Part shown: positions 1 through 8,000 of the stretch, piece after piece | Numbering within the stretch: position 1 is the stretch's first letter | How the letters are laid out: each line of letters starts with the position of its first letter | Origin: Virgisporangium aliadipatigenens | GTDB taxonomy: Bacteria; Actinomycetota; Actinomycetes; Mycobacteriales; Micromonosporaceae | Direction of reading: 5' to 3' | Assembly (NCBI RefSeq): GCF_016863615.1 | Contig: NZ_BOPF01000003.1 | Coordinates: 1 to 64,000, forward strand | Length of the DNA stretch: 64,000 nt | The notes under the pieces: model-generated | Database searches by the model: none | What the model was told of the DNA's origin: nothing | Seen by the model: the letters and a program-made list of their open reading frames with translations, nothing else | Made by a program: the position numbers and the translations under genes

Positions 1-198
1 AGCGGGTGCGCCGTCGACGAACCGGACGGTGGTGGCCTGTGTGGGGTCGGTGAGGTGCCTGCTCTCCACGACCTCGCCGGAGGCGCGTAGCTCCTGGTCC
101 ATGCGCATCATGGTGGTTTGCATGCCGGTGATCCACTCGGGGCTGCGGTCGGCGAGGGTGGCTCCCAGCCCGCCGAACATCATGATCATGTACTTCAT
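1..198 (-). CDS. YCII-family (DGPF domain) protein, C-terminus cut by window edge
   Basis: The first 66 residues are visible and begin MKYMIMMFGG, the usual N-terminus of small YCII/DGPF-domain proteins. They are followed by a segment on weighing daily variables of the type EWITGMQ..MMRMDQELRASGEVVES, characteristic of that family. A ribosome site (GGAAGG) lies 7 bases before the ATG at 198. The start overlaps the stop of the upstream regulator gene as ATGA, so the two are translationally coupled. DGPF proteins are often partnered with ECF sigma factors or regulators; the biochemical role is unknown. The gene runs off the left edge. Confidence 0.8.
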   Translation of the reverse strand, partial: MKYMIMMFGGLGATLADRSPEWITGMQTTMMRMDQELRASGEVVESRHLTDPTQATTVRFVDGAPA

Positions 199-1061
199 TC
201 GGGTTCCTTCCGCTGTGTGCTCTCTCGGTGGAGCGTCGGCGTCAGGTCGGAGCCGCGGTCGCCGTTCTCGACATCGTGCGCGTGGTTTCTTGCTGCGGCC
301 CGGTTTCGGAAGAATCGCTCCGCGGTGTCGTCCATCGGGTACATGAGTTCGACGTGGATGTCGTCGAGGGTGGTCTCGGCGGGATGGTCGAACCGGGCGA
401 CCATCCCGATCGTGCGGATGGTCTCGTTGCCGACGTTAAACCAGGGACAGACCAGGATCTGCGGCGCAGGCGGGTCGGGCCGTGGGACGTCGGCGAGGGC
501 GGTCTCGGCCGCGGCGAGGAGTTCGCGTAGGAGCGGGTCGAACGGATGGCGCCGCTGGTGCTGACGGAGCCGGTCGACGCCGCCCCAGGCGACCTCGGGC
601 CAGTTGACGACCAGCGCGGCGGCGGCCTCGTCGGTGAGCGCATCGCGGACGAAGTTGCTGCCCACTATCGCCGGGCCGAACAACGCCGTGCAGGCGTCGT
701 TGGCGGCCACGACGTTCCAGTGCCCGTCGAGGAGCAGTCCTGGGTAGGGCCCGTGCGCGGTGAGCATGCGATCGAGGGCGGCCCGGTACGGTGCGAGGTC
801 GGCACCGTCGAGCGGGACGGTGGGGTACTCGGCGTGCAGCCCGGCGGCGTGCAGCAGGTCGTTGGCGTCAGCACGGCCCACATCGAGCGCATCGGCGAGG
901 CGCAGCACCATCTGCCTGCTGGGCCGGGACCGGCCGGTCTCCAGGAAGGAAATGTGCCGCCCGGTCGAGCCGACCTGCCCGGCCAGGCCCAGCTGGCTCA
1001 GTCCGCGGTGCAGGCGCCACTGCCGCAGTCTCGTCCCGAACGGGCCGGCCGGCGAGGTCAT
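195..1061 (-). CDS. XRE-family regulator with MmyB-like ligand-binding domain
   Basis: The protein has 288 residues. Residues about 10-65 form an XRE helix-turn-helix (RLRQWRLHRGLSQLGLA, then HISFLETGRSRPS). Residues about 100-260 match the MmyB-like (MLTR) ligand-binding module, with the typical LLLDGHWNVVAAN and a later IRTIGMVARFDHPAE-like segment. I chose the ATG at 1061 because it sits directly before the HTH; upstream in-frame codons would run into the divergent SRPBCC gene. Its likely targets are itself plus the coupled YCII gene, and the divergent SRPBCC genes, through the inverted repeat at 1093-1117. The ligand is unknown. Confidence 0.88.
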   Translation of the reverse strand: MTSPAGPFGTRLRQWRLHRGLSQLGLAGQVGSTGRHISFLETGRSRPSRQMVLRLADALDVGRADANDLLHAAGLHAEYPTVPLDGADLAPYRAALDRMLTAHGPYPGLLLDGHWNVVAANDACTALFGPAIVGSNFVRDALTDEAAAALVVNWPEVAWGGVDRLRQHQRRHPFDPLLRELLAAAETALADVPRPDPPAPQILVCPWFNVGNETIRTIGMVARFDHPAETTLDDIHVELMYPMDDTAERFFRNRAAARNHAHDVENGDRGSDLTPTLHRESTQRKEPE

Positions 1062-1092
1062 GGCAGCGAGTGTGGCAGCCCGACCGGTGGGT

Positions 1093-1117
1093 GGCGATTC
1101 CCTCGGCGGGAATCGCC
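1093..1117. promoter_or_regulatory. Perfect inverted repeat, probable operator of the XRE regulator
   Basis: The arms GGCGATTCCC and GGGAATCGCC are perfectly complementary across a 5-base spacer (TCGGC). The site is centred in the 87-base gap between two divergent starts (1061 leftward, 1149 rightward), an ideal position for a dimeric XRE regulator to control both directions. The repeat and its location are seen; binding is inferred. Confidence 0.6.
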
Positions 1118-1148
1118 AGTTCGCCTGCTGCCGGCCCACGCTGGCGGC

Positions 1149-1715
1149 ATGTCTGAGATCTCTGTCGACCTGCTCGTCGCCGCACCGGCGGACGCGGTGT
1201 GGAAGGTCATCGGCCCCGGCTTCGCCCGGATCGGGGAGTGGTCCACCGCCGTTGTCACCTCGACCGCCGTGCCGCGTGACGCCGCAGACACGCGGGTACC
1301 GGCGGCTGGCGCTTCGGCCGCCGGTCGCGTCTGCGACACCGGCCTTCGGCTCGTTCCACGAATCACCGAAACCCTTGTCGCTTATGACGACGCGGCTCGC
1401 ACGCTCACCTACGAGGCGGGTGGCATGCCGTCGTTCGTGACGCTGGCCCGTAACACCTGGAGCGTGACGCCGATGGATGAGACCAGGTGCCGGGTCAGCC
1501 TGCGTGCCCGGTTCGATACCCGTGGGCCGCTCGGCCTGCTCGGAAGATGGGTCATCCTGGCGCAGGCTCGCCGTGCCGCCCGTCACCTGGCCGAGGATCT
1601 GCGCCATGTCGCGGAGACCGGCACGCCGTCACCACGCAAGCGGCGGCAACTGCGCGCCGGACGGCCCGCCGGTCCCTCGGCGACGTCGCCCCCGTGCTGG
1701 CGGGCGGAGGTGTAG
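1149..1715 (+). CDS. SRPBCC (polyketide cyclase/dehydrase-like) protein
   Basis: The protein has 188 residues. It opens MSEISVDLLVAAPADAVWKV, the classic SRPBCC/START-like entry in which a beta-strand leads to PADAVW. Later segments follow the helix-grip pattern (ITETLVAYDDAARTLTYEA, then a WSVTPMDETRCRVSL strand). The C-terminus is a basic Pro/Ser/Arg tail that looks unstructured. SRPBCC proteins bind small hydrophobic ligands; nothing identifies the ligand here. It is divergent from the XRE regulator and is followed 10 bases later by a second SRPBCC gene. Confidence 0.75.
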   Translation: MSEISVDLLVAAPADAVWKVIGPGFARIGEWSTAVVTSTAVPRDAADTRVPAAGASAAGRVCDTGLRLVPRITETLVAYDDAARTLTYEAGGMPSFVTLARNTWSVTPMDETRCRVSLRARFDTRGPLGLLGRWVILAQARRAARHLAEDLRHVAETGTPSPRKRRQLRAGRPAGPSATSPPCWRAEV

Positions 1716-1725
1716 GACTGTTGTT

Positions 1726-2169
1726 GTGGCTGTCGACGTGCTGACCGACGTGGTCATCGAGCGCCCCTGTGCGGAGGTCGCCGCCTACGCGGGAGAGCCT
1801 TCGCACGCGCCGCAGTGGTACGTGAACATCGAGTCGGTGGTGTGGCGCACGCCCGCGCCGGTGGCGGTGGGGTCGCGGATGGATTTCGTGGCGCGGTTCC
1901 TCGGTCGCCGGCTGGCGTACACGTACGAGGTGGCGGAACTCGTGCACGGTGAGCGGCTGGTGATGCGCACCGCCCAGGGGCCGTTCCCGATGGAGACGAC
2001 CTACACGTGGCAGCCGCTCGACCCGCACCGCACGCGCATGACCTTGCGCAACCGCGGCGAGCCGGCGGGGTTCGCCCGGATGAGCGCGCCGATGATGGCG
2101 GCGGCGATGCGCCGTGCCAACCGCAAGGACCTGGCGAACCTGAAACGGATCCTGGAGGAACGGCCCTGA
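1726..2169 (+). CDS. SRPBCC family protein
   Basis: The protein has 147 residues. A GTG start at 1726 lies 10 bases after the previous stop, with GGAGG at 1706-1710. The sequence shows SRPBCC features: DVVIERPCAEVAAYAGEPSHAPQW at the start (the PxxxVxxYxxdP..W pattern), LAYTYEVAELVHGERLVMR in the middle and the terminal helix AAAMRRANRKDLANLK. It is probably co-transcribed with the preceding SRPBCC gene and ends 3 bases before the convergent sigma factor gene. Ligand and role are unknown. Confidence 0.8.
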   Translation: MAVDVLTDVVIERPCAEVAAYAGEPSHAPQWYVNIESVVWRTPAPVAVGSRMDFVARFLGRRLAYTYEVAELVHGERLVMRTAQGPFPMETTYTWQPLDPHRTRMTLRNRGEPAGFARMSAPMMAAAMRRANRKDLANLKRILEERP

Positions 2170-2172
2170 TCC

Positions 2173-3156
2173 TCAGTAGGCGGGCGGAAGGTCGAAGACC
2201 GGGTACAGGGCCGGGTCGGGGAAGCCGGTGACGGTGGCGATCCGGTCGCCCTGGACGGTAAGGACCATGATCCCGTATCCGCGGCAGTCGCCGGTGTCGT
2301 CGGGCAGGTAGGCGGCCAGTGCCGGGTGACCGTTGGCGGCGATCGGGACGAGGCGGATGAGGTCCAGCCGCCCGTCGGCGGGAACGGTGGCGAAGAACTC
2401 GACGACCGCGTCGCGGCCGATGATCTCGATGGCCTGCGGTGGCATGGTGAGGGTGGCGTCGTCGCGCAGCAGCGCGGCGAGTGCGGGGATGTCGCGCGCG
2501 TGCCAGGCGCGCACGAACGCCGCCACGACCCGCCGCTGCTCCGCGTCGTCTGGCCGGGCGGATGTGCCGGCCGGGGAAAGGCCGCCGTGGGCCTGGGCGA
2601 GGGTGGCGCGGGCGCGCTGGAGCGCGCTGTTGACGGCGGCGACGGTGGTGCCGAGCAGTTCGGCGACCTGCTGGGCGCTCCAGCCGAGCACCTCGCGCAG
2701 GATCAGCACCGCGCGTTGGGTGCCGGGAAGCAGTTGCAGCGCGACGATGAAGGCCAGGGCGACGCTTTCGCGCCGGTCGGCGACGGCGGCCGGATCGGCG
2801 TCGTGGTCGGCGAGCCGATCGAGCAGGGCGTCCGGGTAGGGCTGCAACCAGGCGACGTCGACCGTGGTGGTGACCGGCTCGCGGGACCGCTTGTGGATCA
2901 TTTTGAGGCAGGTCGTGGTCGTGATCCGGTACAGCCAGTGCAGCAGCGGTGCCCGGCCCTCGTACCCGCCGAACCCCCGCCAGGCGCGCAGCAGCGTCTC
3001 CTGCACCGCTTCCTCGGCGTCGAAGTAGGAGCCGAGCATCCGGTAGCTGTGCAGGTGCAACGCGCGCAGGTGCGGCGCGACCAGCGCCCGGAACGCCTCC
3101 GCGTCACCGCCACGCGCCGCTGCCACCAGCGGGTCGGTGCCCGCTTCCACACTCAT
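2173..3156 (-). CDS. ECF RNA polymerase sigma factor with SnoaL-like C-terminal domain (SigX5/SigG-like)
   Basis: The protein has 327 residues. Sigma region 2 covers about residues 20-95 (LHLHSYRMLGSYFDAEEAVQ, then WLYRITTTTCLKMI). Region 4 covers about 135-190 (LPGTQRAVLILREVLGWSAQ, QQVAELLGTTVAAVNSALQR). A SnoaL/NTF2-like extension follows from about 205 (VVAAFVRAWHARDIPALAAL). This layout matches the SigX5/SigG subgroup of ECF factors, in which the C-terminal domain modulates activity in place of a membrane anti-sigma factor. No anti-sigma gene is adjacent. Targets cannot be read from the sequence. Confidence 0.88.
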   Translation of the reverse strand: MSVEAGTDPLVAAARGGDAEAFRALVAPHLRALHLHSYRMLGSYFDAEEAVQETLLRAWRGFGGYEGRAPLLHWLYRITTTTCLKMIHKRSREPVTTTVDVAWLQPYPDALLDRLADHDADPAAVADRRESVALAFIVALQLLPGTQRAVLILREVLGWSAQQVAELLGTTVAAVNSALQRARATLAQAHGGLSPAGTSARPDDAEQRRVVAAFVRAWHARDIPALAALLRDDATLTMPPQAIEIIGRDAVVEFFATVPADGRLDLIRLVPIAANGHPALAAYLPDDTGDCRGYGIMVLTVQGDRIATVTGFPDPALYPVFDLPPAY

Positions 3157-3271
3157 CCGGACACCGTAACCGCCGGGTGTGACAGGACCGATGAGTCGCG
3201 CGCCGCGTCGGGATCAGTCAGTGGTGGCGGGGCCGGTTCGGCTCCGTTCCCTCGGATGTGAAGGGCTTGAC

Positions 3272-3619
3272 ATGGGTGCACCGTTTGTGTGGTTCGACCT
3301 GACCGCCGACGACGGCGGGAAGGTCGGTGACTTCTACCGGGACCTCTTCGGGTGGCAGGTGGGGCCGGGAGCCGGCGACTACACCGCCTGGCTGACCCAC
3401 GGGCAGCAGCCGTGGGCCGGCGTCTCCGCCGGCGGCCCGGTGCCGGCCGGCCGGTGGGTGCCGTACGTCGTCGTCGAGGACCTCGACGCCGCGACGAAAC
3501 AGGCCGTGGCACTCGGCGGCCGGGTGGTGCGCTCGCGGACGACCGGCCCGGCCGGCACCTCCGTCGTCGTCGCCGACCCGGGCGACGGGCACGTCGCACT
3601 GTTCGTTCCCGCCGCCTGA
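3272..3619 (+). CDS. VOC (glyoxalase/bleomycin-resistance fold) family protein
   Basis: The protein has 115 residues. MGAPFVWFDLTADDGGKVGD followed by FYRDLFGW is the standard VOC entry, and the second half ends with ADPGDGHVALF, the usual final strand. A ribosome site (AAGGG) precedes the ATG at 3272; longer in-frame starts have none. Members bind a metal or a small ligand. With a single beta-alpha-beta-beta-beta pair it would act as a homodimer. It is divergent from the sigma factor gene and tandem with the TfoX-DUF2461 gene. Confidence 0.85.
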   Translation: MGAPFVWFDLTADDGGKVGDFYRDLFGWQVGPGAGDYTAWLTHGQQPWAGVSAGGPVPAGRWVPYVVVEDLDAATKQAVALGGRVVRSRTTGPAGTSVVVADPGDGHVALFVPAA

Positions 3620-3678
3620 GCACCACCGCCGGGCCGCGGGCGATCGCGGCCCGGCCCTACGCCGAGGAGAGGATGCCC

Positions 3679-4713
3679 ATGCGACAGACAGGCGAGGATC
3701 TTTTCTGGGAACTGGTCGAGCCCATGTACGCCGACCCGGCGGTACGGCGCTCCACGATGATGGGCATGGCGTGCGTGCGGCTCGGCGGCCGGTTCTTTGC
3801 CTCCCTCGAACGCAGCACCGGCGCGCTGCTGGTGAAGTTGCCCGCCGAACGGGTCGCCGCACTCGTGGCCGCCGGGCAGGGGGAGCCGTTCGCACCTGCC
3901 GGGCGGGTGTTCCGCGAGTGGGTGGCGCTGCCCCGGCCGGACCGGCCACGATGGCGCGCCCTGCTGGAGGAGGCGAGGAAGCACGCCGGCGGGCAGGAGC
4001 ACACCGGCGGGTTCGCCGGATTCGGCCGCGACGGCCTGGAGTTCCTCGCCGGCCTCGAACACGACAACACGAAACGGTTCTTCGACGCCCACCACGACGT
4101 CTACCGGCGGGAACTGCTGGAACCGGCGAAGGCGTTCGTCGCGGCGATCGGCCCGGTCCTGCGCCGGCGCGTCTCGGCCGAGCTGCGGGCGGAGCCACGC
4201 GTCGGCGGCAGCCTGTTCCGTATCGCGAACGACCTGCGCTTCGCACGGGACCGCCCGCCGTACAAGGCCCACGTGGACTTCGCGTTCTGGGAAGGAACCG
4301 GCGGACCCCGCCGCGATCCTGCGCTGATCCTGCGGATCGCCCCGGCGGAAGTGCACCTCGGCGCCGGGGCGATCGGCCTCACCGGCGCCGCGCTGGAGTC
4401 GTACCGAACGGCCCTGCACGACACTGGACGAATCGTCGCGCTCGACCGGCAGGTCACCGCGCTACTGGCCGACGGAGCCGAACTCAGCGAACCGAACCGC
4501 CGGCGAACACCAGCCGGATTCGATCCGACCGCGCCCGCGGCACAGTACGCCGTACGAGACAGCTTCCACATCACGCGCCGACTTCCGCAACCGGCCGAGA
4601 TCACCTCATGCACGTTCGTCGAATGGTGCGTAGAGCGCTTCGCACCGTTCGCCCCCGTACAGCAGTGGATGACCGAGGTAATGGCGACAACCGACCAGCG
4701 GCAAGCCGACTGA
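3679..4713 (+). CDS. TfoX_N-DUF2461 fusion protein
   Basis: The protein has 344 residues. The N-terminal ~110 residues resemble TfoX/Sxy N-terminal proteins (MMGMACVRLGGRFFASL, LLVKLPAERVAALVAAG, VFREWVALP). From about residue 115 the sequence is a full DUF2461 (GLEFLAGLEHDNTKRFFDAH, FRIANDLRFARDRPPYKAH), a family of unknown function. The start at 3679 has GGAGAGG six bases upstream; ATG 3673 abuts the ribosome site. I regard the fusion of two normally separate small families as the notable feature. Function is unknown. Confidence 0.82.
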   Translation: MRQTGEDLFWELVEPMYADPAVRRSTMMGMACVRLGGRFFASLERSTGALLVKLPAERVAALVAAGQGEPFAPAGRVFREWVALPRPDRPRWRALLEEARKHAGGQEHTGGFAGFGRDGLEFLAGLEHDNTKRFFDAHHDVYRRELLEPAKAFVAAIGPVLRRRVSAELRAEPRVGGSLFRIANDLRFARDRPPYKAHVDFAFWEGTGGPRRDPALILRIAPAEVHLGAGAIGLTGAALESYRTALHDTGRIVALDRQVTALLADGAELSEPNRRRTPAGFDPTAPAAQYAVRDSFHITRRLPQPAEITSCTFVEWCVERFAPFAPVQQWMTEVMATTDQRQAD

Positions 4714-4938
4714 ACGGTGACAAACGACCCGGGCCACCCGTCTGGAACGACTAGCTGCCCGGGGCGCACCGTGTGACGGAGGCCGTGCCGACACCCGCAC
4801 GCGGGCAGGAGGGCCGGTCACGGTGCCCCGGCGGCTCGCCACCGGGCTTCCGAGTCGCCCGGCGCCATCAGTGTCAGAGTGCCCGACGTCGCAGAACCGG
4901 CGGTTAGTCCAGCGCGCAGGGGACGGATCCCGGTCCTA

Positions 4939-4961
4939 CCAACTAGCGAAGCACGGGCTTG
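4939..4961 (+). repeat. Left copy of 23-bp direct repeat flanking the toxin island
   Basis: It is identical at 22 of 23 positions to 18463-18485 (core AACTAGCGAAGCA, one C/T difference) and in the same orientation. The two copies are 13.5 kb apart and bracket the LamG, RHS toxin, immunity and transposase genes. It may be a recombination junction, or two remnants of one HNH-type gene end. Confidence 0.65.
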
Positions 4962-5019
4962 TTCGTGTCTGTCTGTCCGGTTTGGTCGACAGTTCCCGCG
5001 CGTGGCGTCTCCGCCGTGT

Positions 5020-5055
5020 GGGGGTGGAGTGCGATCGTGTCTGCACTCCACCCCC
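5020..5055 (-). terminator. Strong hairpin terminator after the LamG gene
   Basis: The arms GGGGGTGGAGTGC and GCACTCCACCCCC are perfect 13-base complements around a 10-base loop. The hairpin starts 11 bases past the LamG gene stop on the minus strand. There is no T-run, as is common in actinomycete terminators. Confidence 0.7.
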
Positions 5056-5065
5056 GGTCGCTTGG

Positions 5066-8000
5066 TTAGGGCGCCGTGGCGGCGAGGGTGCGGATTTCGT
5101 TGGCGTCGAGGGCGGCGTTGTAGAGGCGGACGTCGTCGATGGATCCGGTCCAGTGGCTGTGGGTGATGCCGTCGTATTTGTCGCGTCCGATGTTGACGGG
5201 CCCGGTGGAGGTGATGGTGTTGGGGACGGTGACGCTGTTGGCTTCTTCGCCGTTGATGTAGATCCATGCGGTGCGGCTGGGCGCGTCGTAGACGCCGGTG
5301 ACGTGGGTCCAGACGCTAGCCGCGGCGGGGCGGGGTGCGTGGAGGTTGGTGTGTGGGGCGCCGTCGCGGTCTTCGTTGGCGAGGGTGAAGACGAATTCGT
5401 TGTTCGGTGCGGCGTAGCGGAGGAAGAATTTGCTGACGCGGTTGCCGTCCTGGCTGACCGCTCCGCGCCATTGGGTGCCGCCGGTGGCGTCGAGTTTGAG
5501 CCAGGCGGCGACGGTGAAGCTGCTGTTGCCGCGGATGACGGGGTCGGCGGTTACGCAGTATTGGGCGGTGGTGCCGTCGAAGTGCAGGGCGCCGTCGGGT
5601 CGTGCGACACGGTCCTTGTCGGGTGCCGGTGGGCCGTAGATGGTGAGGTTCGTGCCACGGATGATGTCGGTGCCTTGGTGGGCGGTGCCGAGCTTCCAGT
5701 GCGCGTCGGGTTGGCGGTTGGCGAGTTCGAGGATTTCGTAAGGCGTTTTGACGTGGTTGAACGTGCGGACGTCGTCGACGCCGCCAGCCCAGTGGCTGTA
5801 GCCGTCGTGTTCCTTGTTGCGCCCGATGTGGAGTTGTCCGTAGGCGTGGAAGCCGCCGGGGAATGTGGTGCTGCCGGCGAGGACGCCGTTGACGTACAGC
5901 CGCATCTCGCCGGTACGGTCCTCGTAGACCCCGGCGAGGTGGGTCCAGCGTTGCGTGGTGACCTGGACGTCGGATTGCAGGTCGATGTAGCCGCCGGTGG
6001 TGGTGTCGTTGGTGGCCATGGAGAATGCCCAGGCGTTGCCGCCGCTGGCGCGCAGGGTGAAGGCGCTGATGTGTTCTCCGTCCTGCGCGATGACGGGGCG
6101 CCAGGCGCCGTTCGTCGGAGCGTCGAGGTGGGCCCAGGCGGTGACGGTGAAGCTGCGGTCGGTGCGGACGACGGGGCCTGCGGTTGCTGCCCATTGGGTG
6201 CCGTTGAGGGACAGGGCCTGGTCGTCTTGTCCGCCGCGGTGTCCGGGGCGTCGGGACGGTCCGCCGGCGGTGGTTACCTGGTGCGTTCCGTGGTCGTCCT
6301 GGAACCGGCTGAGCGGACCGCCGGGGCCGGAGGCGCCGTCCGGATCGTCGAAGCGCCAGCGGGCCTGGGTCGGGCGTTTGTCCGTGACGGTGATCTCCTG
6401 GCTGCGGTGCTGATCGCCGAACGCTGTTCCGGTGGAGGTGAAGGTCCAGAGTTCCTTGTTCCCGACGGTGCAACAGTCGGTGAAGATGGTGAGGTCGTCT
6501 TTGCGGTCGCCGTTGAGGTCGGTGGTCCCGAACATCGCGGTGCGGCTGTCGAAGCTCGCGGACGGGCCTTCGGCCGGCCACCACTTCGCGTCGGTGAATC
6601 CGGTGCCGCTTGCCGAAAAGGTGATGATCCGGGATTGGCTGCTGTCCTCACTGATGAGGGCGATGATGTCGTCGCGGCCGTGTCCGTTGGTGGTGTCGCC
6701 GTCGACGTTGCCGGCGGTGAAGGTGCTGCGCTGGAAGTCGTACTGGCGGGCCGGGTCGGTTGCGCCGCCCGATGTGAATTGCAGTGCGGGGGTTGCGAAA
6801 CCGGTGCCCGTGGACGTGTAGGTGTGGATGTCGATGCGGGTGTTGTTGATGCCGGCGACGGTGGCCAGGTCGGCGCGGCCGTCGGCGTCGAAGTCGCCGA
6901 CGAGTGCGGTCATGCTGCCCCACGGCTGGTTCGCCCCGGCGGCGTACCAGACTTGGTTGGTTGTGTGTCCGGTCGCGGCGGTCCAGACGAATGCGGTCCA
7001 GGCGCCGTTGTCGGTGCGGGAGAGTGCCACGAGGTCGTCTCCACCAACACCGTCGATGTTCCCGGCGGTGACTTTGAGGTTGGCCAGCGTCCATCGATCG
7101 GCCGTGGGGCTGGTCCAGACGGGGTCGCCGAACACGTCGAGGCGGTGGCCGTGTGAGTGGGCGATGAACAGTCGGATGTGTCCGTCGGGGTCTTGGCGGA
7201 AGATGGCCTGGTCGGCGAGGCCGTCGTCGTTGAAGTCGCCGGTGACCGGTCGCATCGACACGAACGACGAGCCGTCACGGCCGGTGTCCCAGCCGACGTA
7301 GGAGGTGTGGAAGCCGTCGCCGGCCGAGGTCACGGTCCAGGCGCGCAGGCGGTCGTCGCCGTAGGCGAACATGGCGGTGGCGTCGCCCTTGCCGTCGCCG
7401 TTGACATCACCGGTGACGCCGGGCGGTCGGCGTCCGGTGTCGTTGGCCTGCATGCGGTAGGGGCCGGCGGCCGGGCTGAGGTTGCCGGAATAGTCGACCG
7501 CCCGCACGTACAACTCGGCCTCGGGCAGTCCGGTGCCCGGTTTCGGCCACAGCGTCATCGGGACCTGGGCCTGGCCCGCCGGGTCGGCGGGGATCCAACC
7601 GGTGAGTTGTTCAGCGTCGAAGCCGTACTGGAACCCGGCGATGTCGGTGTCGGTGGTGTGGCGCCGGAAGGTGACGGTGCCGAGTTCGCCGGTGTCGCGG
7701 ATCGGTGTCCACTCGGGGAAGTCCGCCGATTCGATGGCGGGTTGGCCGGGTCCGACATCGTCGACGATGAAGTAGCAGCGGTCTGTCCAGGCGCCGGATG
7801 CGGTGCCGTCGTTGGTGCGTGCCCGGTAGGAGTAGACGACGTTCGGGCGCAGGACGCCGAGCGGTACCGGGGGCCAGACAGCGACCGCGGCCCGGGCGAT
7901 CTTCGTGGTTTTCGCGGTGTCGCCATTGGCCGGGTACACGACGGTGTCGCTGGAACCGGCGAGGACCTGCAGTTCTCCGGTGACGAGGTTGGCGTCGTCG

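Larger units (their letters stand above)
4714..5065. other. Gene-free stretch at the left end of the accessory island
   Basis: I see no credible protein-coding gene in these 352 bases. They hold the left copy of a 23-bp direct repeat (4939-4961), an 11-bp word GTCTGTCCGGT shared with the right copy's flank, and a strong hairpin (5020-5055) just beyond the stop of the LamG gene. Weak resemblance of the repeat region to the degraded HNH gene at 18463 suggests remnant DNA. Confidence 0.6.

Noticed and set aside
4880-4960. tRNA-like or attachment-site tRNA fragment
   Set aside because: I could not fold a cloverleaf and no CCA-type end or T-loop is present.
4823-7156. Long plus-strand open frame (about 777 codons) opposite the LamG gene
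   Set aside because: Shadow of the GC-rich third-position pattern of the LamG gene; no ribosome site and no domain.
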